Below, piece after piece: positions 20,117 to 27,141 of a DNA stretch of 27,725 bases. The notes beneath the pieces are model-generated. The model made no database searches. It saw only the letters and a program-made list of their open reading frames with translations, and had not been told where the DNA came from. Position 1 is the stretch's first letter. The number at the start of each line of letters is the position of its first letter. The DNA is from JABICX01 sp964528765 (GTDB lineage Archaea > Nanobdellota > Nanobdellia > UBA10117 > JABICX01). Where the stretch lies: positions 1 through 27,725 of the forward strand of contig CAZGVA010000009.1 in assembly GCA_964528765.1 (NCBI GenBank), written 5' to 3'. Position numbers and translations under genes: made by a program.

Positions 20117-22813
20117 ATGAAAAAACGTTTAATTGTATTTGTAACAATAGTATTTATTTTATTAGGTATTGGGTCAGTTCGCGCAGTAGATAATTTTAAT
20201 CTTGCTGTAGAACAAACTCACCAAGAAACCTGTCCAACTGTATTTACAGTATATCAATTTACTGTAACAAATGTCGGCGATGAAGTTGACACATACACTG
20301 TTAGTAAATCTGGCAGTGCCGCCGCATGGGCGCTTAGTTCTCCACCAGGGTTTGTTTTAGAACCCGGAAATTCTCAGGCAATATTTGTTTATGTTACACC
20401 GAGTAAAGGTGCACAAACCGGTACATATTCACTTGATTTAGCAGTTACTGGCGGGAAAGCAGGAATTAAACAGTTAGAAGTAGTGCTGGATATTGATGAA
20501 TGTCATGCTTTAGAAATTGATTCTCAAGAAACATCTCAAGAAATTTGTACAGGTGAATCTGCAAGTTATTCCTTTGTTGTTGAAAATAAAGGATATTGGA
20601 GTGAAAATGTACGTTTAAGTTTATCAGGTAGTGCTGCTCAATGGTCGAGTTTAAGTGAAGAATTTTTAAGACTTGAAAATGGTGAGTCTCAAATAATAAA
20701 TATTTTTACAGAGCCTGAAGTTAATCAATTAGGTGATTTTGATTTAGCAGTTACGGCTAGATCTTTAGAAAGTAATGCTCTTGATAATAAAGAATTTGAT
20801 TTGATTGTAAATGGTTGTTATGCCGTTGATTTATCTGCTAATGAAAATTTCGCATCATTTTGCGAGAATTCTGAAGTTAAAGTACCCCTAACTTTAAAAA
20901 ATTCAGGAACAGCGCGTGATACCTATACAATTAATATTGAAGGTGTTCAATGGTCCGCAATGGATCAAACACAAGTAACCTTAGAAAGTGGTTCGCAAAC
21001 AACTATTAACGCAATAATTTTTCCGGGATATGGTGTTCAAGGTAAATTCCCAATTACTGTAACTGCAAAATCTTTGAATGGTGATGCTTATGATTCCATT
21101 GATTTAACTGCGAATGTTATGAAATGTCATGAAGTATCTATGTCGATTACTGAAGAATCTGATGTTATTTGTCCAATAACTACTGAAAATTATGTAGTTG
21201 AAATTATGAATGTTGGAACAAAAACTGAAAGATTTGGATTATCTTTATCTGCTCCTTCTTGGGTATCTCTTGAAGCTAATAGTATTGAATTAGGACCTGC
21301 TCAATCAGGAAAGTTGAATCTTATAGCTAATCCTGATGCAAATGTTTTGGCTACAAAATATCCAATTGATGTTGAAGTTAAATCTTTGAGTGCTAGCGGC
21401 GTTAGTGCACGTGATTCAATGAATTTAGAAGTTTCATCTAGAGACTCCTGTTTTGGTGTGAGAACTACTGCTGAAAAAGATTCAATTAAAATTTCTTATG
21501 GTGAAGGAACACTCATGCCGATTGTTATTGAAAATATTGGTTCAGAAACCGAGTCGTTTTCATTAGATTTATCAGGTAATGGTGCCGCATTTGGGCAATT
21601 AAACCCAAGTTCAGTTATAATTAATGGCAACAGTGCAGAAACTGTTTATGTATATATAGCAATACCTGAAGAAACTGAACGAGATACATATTCTTTAATT
21701 GTTTCTGCTAGAGATAAATTAGGCGTTGTTTCAAGTTCCAGTACAATATATATTTCATTAACTGATGAACCAACTATAATTGAACAACCTGAACCGTTGG
21801 TAAGTGATGATTCTGAATTAGGTTTATTTGCTTCAATTAAAGCAGGATTTAATCGATTGACTGACAGTATAACTGGCGTATTTACAAAATCAGATTCTGC
21901 GGAATCTACTGAAGAACTACTTGAAGAATCTGAAGAAGAAACACCTATAGAATCTGAAGATTTCCCTGAAGAATTATTAGATGAAATACCTGAGGAATTA
22001 TTAGATGAACTTGAAGAAGAAACTCCTGAAGAATTATTGGATGAATTACTTGAAGAATCTGAAGAAGAAACTCCTGAAGAATTATTAGAAGAAACAACGG
22101 AGAATGAAAAAAATATATTTTCATCAATTAATACTGAAAGTATTAAACAGAGTATTTATGAACATAGATACAAAGTTTTGTTAATTTTTGTAGTTATTCT
22201 TGTTTTAGTTGTTTTAATTGCTGGAAAAAGTGAAGATAAAAAAGGTAATAAGAAAAGTGCCTGGAAGCGATTTACCGATTGGTTAGAAGAAGAAGATGAA
22301 AATATTGAGGAAATTGAAATTATTGATGAAATCAAACCTAAGAAATCTCTGAAAACTAAGAAAGAACATAAAGGTATTTGGAAACGATTTACAAATTGGT
22401 TAGAGAAAGAAGATGAATTGGATATATTGTATAAAGATTCAAAACCCTCTAAGAAAAAAGTAGAAGTAACTAAACCTGCTAAAAAGAAAGGAAAAGGTGC
22501 TTGGAGTAAATTTACTGACTGGCTTGATGAAGAGGAAGAATTGATTAAACCAATTTCTAATAAAAAAGTAACAAATACAAAATCTTCTAAAAAGAATGAA
22601 AAAGTAACTAAACCTGCTAAAAAGAAAGGAAAAGGTGCTTGGAGTAAATTTACTGCTTGGCTTGATGAAGAGGAAGAAATTGAAAAGCCAAAAATTAAGA
22701 AAACTCTTGCAGTAACAAAGCCCGTTAAAAAATCAAAAACAAAAAGTAAGCCAAATAAAAAGAAGGAGAAAACTGGCTTAGATAAATTTAAAAAATGGTT
22801 AGATGAAGAGTAA
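20117..22813 (+). CDS. receptor-like surface protein: four disulfide Ig-like modules, acidic stalk, one TM, repeat-bearing cytoplasmic tail
   Basis: 898 residues. A signal peptide (MKKRLIVFVTIVFILLGIGS, cleavage near VRA) is followed by four NEW3-like beta modules of about 105 residues. Cys fall at 39/129, 144/234, 249/337 and 352/445, so modules are paired internally or across a constant 15-residue joint. A fifth Cys-free module follows (about 450-550). SITGVFTK (about 583) leads to an acidic stalk (about 595-665) built from PEELLDE-type repeats. A membrane helix (about 686-704, VLLIFVVILVLVVLIAG) leads to a tail of about 195 residues, inside by the positive-inside rule. The tail has five copies of a W-[KS]-[KR]-F-T-x-W-L-acidic motif (near 714, 752, 793, 839 and 887) between Lys-rich linkers. 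The tail probably docks a cytoplasmic partner; the function is unknown and I know no described equivalent. Confidence 0.8.
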   Translation: MKKRLIVFVTIVFILLGIGSVRAVDNFNLAVEQTHQETCPTVFTVYQFTVTNVGDEVDTYTVSKSGSAAAWALSSPPGFVLEPGNSQAIFVYVTPSKGAQTGTYSLDLAVTGGKAGIKQLEVVLDIDECHALEIDSQETSQEICTGESASYSFVVENKGYWSENVRLSLSGSAAQWSSLSEEFLRLENGESQIINIFTEPEVNQLGDFDLAVTARSLESNALDNKEFDLIVNGCYAVDLSANENFASFCENSEVKVPLTLKNSGTARDTYTINIEGVQWSAMDQTQVTLESGSQTTINAIIFPGYGVQGKFPITVTAKSLNGDAYDSIDLTANVMKCHEVSMSITEESDVICPITTENYVVEIMNVGTKTERFGLSLSAPSWVSLEANSIELGPAQSGKLNLIANPDANVLATKYPIDVEVKSLSASGVSARDSMNLEVSSRDSCFGVRTTAEKDSIKISYGEGTLMPIVIENIGSETESFSLDLSGNGAAFGQLNPSSVIINGNSAETVYVYIAIPEETERDTYSLIVSARDKLGVVSSSSTIYISLTDEPTIIEQPEPLVSDDSELGLFASIKAGFNRLTDSITGVFTKSDSAESTEELLEESEEETPIESEDFPEELLDEIPEELLDELEEETPEELLDELLEESEEETPEELLEETTENEKNIFSSINTESIKQSIYEHRYKVLLIFVVILVLVVLIAGKSEDKKGNKKSAWKRFTDWLEEEDENIEEIEIIDEIKPKKSLKTKKEHKGIWKRFTNWLEKEDELDILYKDSKPSKKKVEVTKPAKKKGKGAWSKFTDWLDEEEELIKPISNKKVTNTKSSKKNEKVTKPAKKKGKGAWSKFTAWLDEEEEIEKPKIKKTLAVTKPVKKSKTKSKPNKKKEKTGLDKFKKWLDEE
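22465..22540 (+). repeat. 76-bp tail repeat, copy 1
   Basis: This matches 22603-22678 at 74 of 76 bases (period 138 bp, 46 codons). It encodes a Lys-rich linker (KPAKKKGKG) followed by AWSKFTDWLDEEEE. The other three tail motifs are more diverged, so this pair arose most recently. Confidence 0.9.
22603..22678 (+). repeat. 76-bp tail repeat, copy 2
   Basis: This is the second copy of 22465-22540. The two base differences change Asp to Ala inside the motif (WSKFTDWL to WSKFTAWL), so the variable position between the F-T and W-L pairs tolerates change while Trp, Phe and Leu are kept. Confidence 0.9.
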
Positions 22814-22822
22814 GTTTTTCTT

Positions 22823-23722
22823 TTATATTTTTATACTTGTAAAATCTTGAGCAAGTATTGCATTTTTATATACGGATTTTGCTTCTTTAGCTAATTCTTT
22901 TGTGTCTTTGTATCTTTGGCTAAAATGTGTTATTATTAATTTTTTAGATTTAGATGATTTGGCTATTTTTGCTGCATCTTTGACTGTTAAATGACCCCTT
23001 TTACGTGCTTTCTCTTTTATTTTATTGGAAAAAGTACCTTCACAAACTAATAAATCTGAATTTTCTGAAAATTTAATAAGTTCTGGAAAAATATCTGTAT
23101 CAAAAATAAATGTTAATTTTTTACCTACATCAATATAAGTGACATCAGCAGCTTTGATTTTTTTACCTTTGAGAGTTATATCTTTACCTTCTTGTAATTT
23201 TGATAAAACGGGTAAACCTTGAACACCTTCTTTTTTTACCCAATCTTTATTTAATCTAAATTTATCTTTTTCTTTAAGTGAATAAGCTAAGCAAGGAATT
23301 CTATGTTTAACAAAAAGAGCAGAGATTTCATAATCTTTTGTGTTTATAACAATATTAGATTTTCTAGTGTCAACCTCATGTATTGCTAATTTAAATGGCA
23401 TGTTAATATGTAGTGCTTTAAACAAGTATTTTATTGAGTCTTTAGTTCCACCGGGACCAAATATTTCAAGCAAATCTGTTCTGTTATTCATTGCCATACT
23501 TTCTAATAGACCGGGTAAACCCAGTATATGATCACCATGCCAATGTGTAATAAATATTTTAGTAATTTTCATAGGATTTTCGCCAGCAATTCTTATTTGC
23601 CTTTGAGTACCTTCGCCACAATCAACTAGCATTGATTCAGGCCCATACCTCAATAAAATGGATGTGTGATTTCTATCTTTTGTTGGAAACGCACTTCCCG
23701 TACCAAGGAATGTAATTTTCAT
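22823..23722 (-). CDS. rnz: ribonuclease Z (tRNA 3' endonuclease)
   Basis: This 299-residue protein is a full-length short-form RNase Z. It has the beta-lactamase-fold start KITFLGTGSAFPTKDRNHTS, the substrate-binding CGEGTQRQ (35-42), the metal motif THWHGDH (His60, His62, Asp64, His65), a region around GPGG matching the flexible-arm site, VKHRIPCLAY, IFDTD, GHLTVKDAA and THFSQRY, which supply the remaining metal ligands. It cuts tRNA precursors after the discriminator base so CCA can be added; neither tRNA in this window encodes CCA, so its action is needed for both. It converges tail to tail with the receptor-like gene, 9 bp apart. A TTTTTAAG box lies about 27 bp upstream of the ATG, so the mRNA is probably leaderless. 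Confidence 0.95.
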   Translation of the reverse strand: MKITFLGTGSAFPTKDRNHTSILLRYGPESMLVDCGEGTQRQIRIAGENPMKITKIFITHWHGDHILGLPGLLESMAMNNRTDLLEIFGPGGTKDSIKYLFKALHINMPFKLAIHEVDTRKSNIVINTKDYEISALFVKHRIPCLAYSLKEKDKFRLNKDWVKKEGVQGLPVLSKLQEGKDITLKGKKIKAADVTYIDVGKKLTFIFDTDIFPELIKFSENSDLLVCEGTFSNKIKEKARKRGHLTVKDAAKIAKSSKSKKLIITHFSQRYKDTKELAKEAKSVYKNAILAQDFTSIKI

Positions 23723-23800
23723 ATAAATATTACTAATTTAGACTTAAAAACATGTCTATTTGTTATGAATTTAGTCTTTACTATACAGTTTTAACAATTA

Positions 23801-23829
23801 TTTAAATAAGAGTAGTTCACTCTTATATA
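23801..23829 (+). promoter_or_regulatory. promoter with 21-bp operator-like dyad
   Basis: TTTAAATA (23801-23808) lies 25 bp from the ATG at 23830, the spacing of a leaderless archaeal gene. ATAAGAGT (23806-23813) and ACTCTTAT (23819-23826) are perfect 8-bp arms around AGTTC, filling the whole space between TATA and start. Binding here would block transcription start. The same arms could form a hairpin only if transcription began upstream. Confidence 0.5.
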
Positions 23830-25056
23830 ATGGGTGCCACAAATTTGTACCTAAAGGTGATAAATATTAAGAAAAAGAAGCTAATGTTGATGACAGTGTT
23901 ACTTGTGGCGATTGGTTCACTTACAAGTGCAGCATATATTAATGGTGGAGCTGTGCTTTCCACACCAAAGACCCAGTGGGTTTCCCACACAGAATATTGG
24001 AGTGGCGATGACGTATCGACAATTGTTAGGTTAACTGATTATACCGGAGAACCTTTCAAAGATTTAGTTGGTTGTAGAGCAACAATTATGTATCCAGATA
24101 AAACAGTATTTGTTAGCGATGCTTCATTAGCCAAATCAACGGTTAGTGGTAATTGGTTTAGAACAGATATTGCTCCTGAAACACAAGGAACATACGAACA
24201 ACAAGTAACTTGTACATATGGTGAAGGTGATACTATAACAACAGCACAATCCTTCCACATAAATCCTGCTTTGACTCGAATACAAAATATAAGTGCCGAT
24301 GTTATTTCCCAAACCGCATTATTAACTAATGTATATTCGGAAATTACTGCACAGATTGGAGATACTAATGAGTCAGTTACAATAACAATTAATGAAGCAG
24401 AAATGTCAGTTACAGATTTAGTAAATACTGTTAATACAGACTTATCAGCACAAATGACACAATTAGGAGTAGATGTTGATACGGAATTAACAAATGTTCA
24501 GACTACATTGAGCGCAGACTTATTAGACACAAAAATAGATATTCAATCACAATTAGGTAATGTAGAAACGACGCTAAGCGATTTAGTTATATCTTTAAAT
24601 AATGACCTAGAAGCATACCTCACAGTATATTTAGAAGATATCACAGATAGTTTGGATTTAGTGTATTCAGATACGCAATGGTTGGCTAGTAACGCAATGA
24701 ACCAAGATAATGCTGCATCAATTGAAGAACGATTTAATACAGTTGATACCAATTTAGCATTAATTGAAAATTTTTGTAGTAATCAAGAAACAACTACATC
24801 AGGTCTTTGTACGGAAATATATGGTTTAAGATCTGTTGTTGACACAATGAGAACCGAGCAAACAATATATTACGAAGATGTGGATGTTACAACAACTAGT
24901 ACGTGGGATTTCCTTAGTGGATCTGTGGCGAGTAGCTTAGATACATTATTAGGAACTACTGAAACAATTCAAACACAAACTACTGAGATTAATGAAACAC
25001 TTACTGAAATGAGACAAGAACAAGTTGAAAAAATAACTATGCAAGTAATTTCATAA
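23830..25056 (+). CDS. secreted beta-domain plus coiled-coil protein (paralog of the gene at 25143)
   Basis: 408 residues. A Lys-rich start is followed by a signal peptide or N-terminal anchor (LMLMTVLLVAIGSLTS), then a beta-sandwich domain (about 55-155: YWSGDDVSTIVRLTDYTGEP, CRATIMYPDKTVFVSDAS, GTYEQQVTCTYGEG, AQSFHINPAL) with one Cys pair, then about 240 residues of long helices with Leu/Thr/Gln heptads (LSAQMTQLGVDVDTELTNVQ and similar), likely a coiled-coil rod. It belongs to a type of extracellular protein common in DPANN genomes whose job is unknown. The ATG at 23830 fits the TATA spacing. A strong GGTGAT at about 23856-23861 inside the first codons has no well-placed AUG after it, so I keep 23830. 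A terminator follows 37 bp after the stop. Confidence 0.75.
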   Translation: MGATNLYLKVINIKKKKLMLMTVLLVAIGSLTSAAYINGGAVLSTPKTQWVSHTEYWSGDDVSTIVRLTDYTGEPFKDLVGCRATIMYPDKTVFVSDASLAKSTVSGNWFRTDIAPETQGTYEQQVTCTYGEGDTITTAQSFHINPALTRIQNISADVISQTALLTNVYSEITAQIGDTNESVTITINEAEMSVTDLVNTVNTDLSAQMTQLGVDVDTELTNVQTTLSADLLDTKIDIQSQLGNVETTLSDLVISLNNDLEAYLTVYLEDITDSLDLVYSDTQWLASNAMNQDNAASIEERFNTVDTNLALIENFCSNQETTTSGLCTEIYGLRSVVDTMRTEQTIYYEDVDVTTTSTWDFLSGSVASSLDTLLGTTETIQTQTTEINETLTEMRQEQVEKITMQVIS

Positions 25057-25092
25057 GATTGATTAAATTGCGATTAGTGAAACATCATTAAC

Positions 25093-25118
25093 GGGAGTAT
25101 TTTTCTCCCTTTTTTTTT
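25093..25118 (+). terminator. intrinsic-type terminator between paralogs
   Basis: GGGAG (25093-25097), loop TATTTTT and CTCCC (25105-25109) are followed directly by nine T (25110-25118). This is the cleanest hairpin plus T-run in the window. It separates the two paralogous surface genes although the next ATG is only 25 bases further on; the TTTTTTAAATG end could double as the TATA element of the next gene. Confidence 0.8.
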
Positions 25119-25142
25119 AAATGCGTGCGTTGGAAAAATAAT

Positions 25143-25811
25143 ATGGAAAAAAGTCCGTTGAAAGAACATATTCGGAAAGTTTCTTCTAGTTTATCTACTC
25201 TCAATCAATCATACAAACTTCCATTAATTTTATTAGTTTTGATGCTACCCGTTACAGTTCTTGCAGGTGGTTATTGGTATTTTTCAGATTTGTCAGTTAA
25301 TTTACAAATGGTTTCAGGTACAGAATATATTAGTGGTGAAGAAGGACAGATTATTGTTAGATTAACTGATAATGATGGTTCATCTATTGTTGGAGCATCT
25401 TGTAGAACTAATATATTATATCCAGATAAAGCATTTTTTATTTCTGATGCAGCTATGTTAAGCTCTACTGAAATTGGTAATTATTATTATAAATTTACAC
25501 CTCCGTCTGAAACTGGAATTTATGAGTATACAATTAAATGTAATATTGTTCAAAATAGTAAAACAACTACCTCAACAGTATCTCATTCTTTCCATGTTTC
25601 ACCGGCATTAATGCAATTAATTAGTGAATTGAATGCAACTAGAGCGCAATTAGAAAGTACTCGTGCTGAATTAATTGGATATATGGGCGATATTAATGAG
25701 TCAATTGAACATACTGTTGAATCTAAAATTAATGAAGAAGCAGAAGAGCGTAATCAACGTATGGCGGATTGGGCACAATCAATGAATAATATTTTTTCAG
25801 AACCAATATAA
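25143..25811 (+). CDS. secreted or anchored beta-domain protein (paralog of the gene at 23830)
   Basis: 222 residues. A basic start (MEKSPLKEHIRK) is followed by a hydrophobic signal/anchor (LPLILLVLMLPVTVLAGG, about 28-45). The same beta domain as the previous gene follows, aligned through YISGEEGQIIVRLTDNDG, CRTNILYPDKAFFISDAA, GIYEYTIKCNI and SHSFHVSPALMQL, including the Cys pair. The helical part is only about 65 residues (ATRAQLESTRAELIGYMGDI) against 240 in the paralog. A shared rod could let the two proteins pair. The GTG at 25125 is also open, but ATG 25143 lies 25 bases after the T-run/TATA-like element and is preferred. Function unknown. Confidence 0.75.
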   Translation: MEKSPLKEHIRKVSSSLSTLNQSYKLPLILLVLMLPVTVLAGGYWYFSDLSVNLQMVSGTEYISGEEGQIIVRLTDNDGSSIVGASCRTNILYPDKAFFISDAAMLSSTEIGNYYYKFTPPSETGIYEYTIKCNIVQNSKTTTSTVSHSFHVSPALMQLISELNATRAQLESTRAELIGYMGDINESIEHTVESKINEEAEERNQRMADWAQSMNNIFSEPI

Positions 25812-25860
25812 TATTTTTTAGTAGTTTTCGTTACTTTTTTAAAGTGTTTTTTAGAGTATA

Positions 25861-25920
25861 TATTGGAGGCAGAACCCTTAGTGTCTATAGCCGGAAGGTG
25901 GTAGGCGAGAAGTTCTGAAT
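25861..25920 (+). promoter_or_regulatory. GC-rich structured leader before endA
   Basis: This stretch is clearly richer in G+C than the AT-rich DNA around it. CAGAAC (25870-25875) pairs with GTTCTG (25912-25917), and inside CTAT pairs with GTAG and GCC with GGC around GGAAGGTGG. GGAGG at 25865-25869 could serve a 7-codon frame from GTG 25881. It ends 5 bases before the endA ATG and could control endA translation, or be a separate small RNA. No C/D-box or SRP motif was found. Confidence 0.35.
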
Positions 25921-25924
25921 TAAT

Positions 25925-26566
25925 ATGCCGAAAAAAAGTAATGAAACAAAGAAAATTTCAAAAATTAAAAAAAGTGCTGATGCAAAAGCTCAAAGTAAAG
26001 CAGTAGCCGATGCTGTAAAAGAAATAAAAATTAGTGGACCTGTTAGATGTAAATTAATTGGTGATAAAGTCATGGTTGAAGAAGATTATGAATTATTTCT
26101 TCCATTTTATGACCGCTCAAGTTTTGGAGAAATTCATGGAGTAAAACAAAAACGAATTGAATTAGGTCTTTCTGAAAGCTTGTATTTAATGGAGCGTAAT
26201 AAAATTACTGTTTTTAATGGTAAAAAACAATTAGATTTAGAAGGTTTCGTTAAGCTTGCACAAAAATCTGAAAAGAATTTTTGGACGCGTTATAGAGTTT
26301 ATAGAGAACTTAGAACTAGAGGGTATACACTTAAAACTGCTTTAAAATTTGGGGCAGATTTTAGAGTATATCGTAGAGGTGTTAAACCGGGTGAAGATCA
26401 TGCAAAGTGGGTGCTTTTTTGTGCTGACGAAAATGCAGGTTTAACTTGGAGACAGTTTTCAGCTATGAATCGCGTTGCGCATTCAACAAGAAAGCATTTA
26501 CTTGTAGGTGTAGTTGATGATGAGGGCGATGTTACGTATTATGAAATTCGTTGGAAGAAACCTTAA
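25925..26566 (+). CDS. endA: tRNA-splicing endonuclease (EndA)
   Basis: 213 residues. After a Lys-rich N-terminal tail (residues 1-37) comes the N-terminal alpha/beta domain (RCKLIGDKVMVEEDYELFLP onward, FGEIHG) and then the catalytic domain with FWTRYRVYRELRTRGYTLKTALKFGADFRVYRRG shown here in parts: Tyr149 in FRVYRRG, His159 in EDHAKWVLF and Lys190 in HSTRKHLLVGVVD. The Tyr-His distance (10) and His-Lys distance (31) equal those of the Methanocaldococcus enzyme (Tyr115, His125, Lys156). It cuts bulge-helix-bulge sites in tRNA and rRNA precursors; the intron-bearing tRNA-Arg at 11391 is a direct substrate in this window. The length fits a single-subunit homotetramer type. The basic tail is an extra that may bind RNA. 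A structured leader lies directly upstream. Confidence 0.95.
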   Translation: MPKKSNETKKISKIKKSADAKAQSKAVADAVKEIKISGPVRCKLIGDKVMVEEDYELFLPFYDRSSFGEIHGVKQKRIELGLSESLYLMERNKITVFNGKKQLDLEGFVKLAQKSEKNFWTRYRVYRELRTRGYTLKTALKFGADFRVYRRGVKPGEDHAKWVLFCADENAGLTWRQFSAMNRVAHSTRKHLLVGVVDDEGDVTYYEIRWKKP

Positions 26567-26627
26567 TTAATTAATTAAATTTATTTAGTTTAGTTAATTT
26601 TTTAAATATACTTCTTAATAGTACTAT

Positions 26628-27080
26628 ATGCAACGAGTATCTATTTGTAGTCCTATTGAACGAGATAGTATATCAGATATACTTGATTTTAAAGGCGAAG
26701 TTATTGGTATTATTTTTCAAGATTTATATTTTCGTTGCAAGCATTATTTAGCAGCAGCAGGGCAACTAAAAGATGTAAAAGTAGTTAGTATTTGCCCAGA
26801 TGATTCACAAAAAGATGATGCTCGATTAGATGTATATTTATTAAATCGACGTACTTTTCGTATGAATCGTAGAGATCCTTTTGCTTGTAGGTCCGCAATT
26901 GGCCATATAAGTGCATCTAGCCACACAGTTGTTTCAGCACAAGATTCTGCTATGTTAATATATCGACTATATTATGAAATTGATGATTTTTTAAAAAGAG
27001 TAAACAAAAACTTACCAAATAATAATAAACTTGTTCAAGAGGGCAGAGATATTTTTGAAAATCTTGTTTATAATTTATAG
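26628..27080 (+). CDS. hypothetical protein, alpha/beta, cytoplasmic
   Basis: 150 residues of a family I do not recognise. There is no signal peptide or membrane segment. Residues about 20-60 alternate strand and helix (EVIGIIFQDLYFRCKHYLAA, VKVVSICPDD), then a basic patch (RRTFRMNRRDPFACR), a small-residue stretch (GHISASSHTVVSAQDSA), and a C-terminal helical part (LIYRLYYEIDDFLKRVNKNL). The pattern recalls a small nucleotide- or RNA-binding domain, but no catalytic motif supports that. TTTAAATATA (26601-26610) lies 23 bp before the ATG, so it is probably leaderless and separate from endA. Confidence 0.65.
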   Translation: MQRVSICSPIERDSISDILDFKGEVIGIIFQDLYFRCKHYLAAAGQLKDVKVVSICPDDSQKDDARLDVYLLNRRTFRMNRRDPFACRSAIGHISASSHTVVSAQDSAMLIYRLYYEIDDFLKRVNKNLPNNNKLVQEGRDIFENLVYNL

Positions 27081-27141
27081 AATTTTGAAATTAAGTTAAA
27101 TTTTTTCCTAAACTTTAAATATGTGTTAAGCTACGGTTTTA

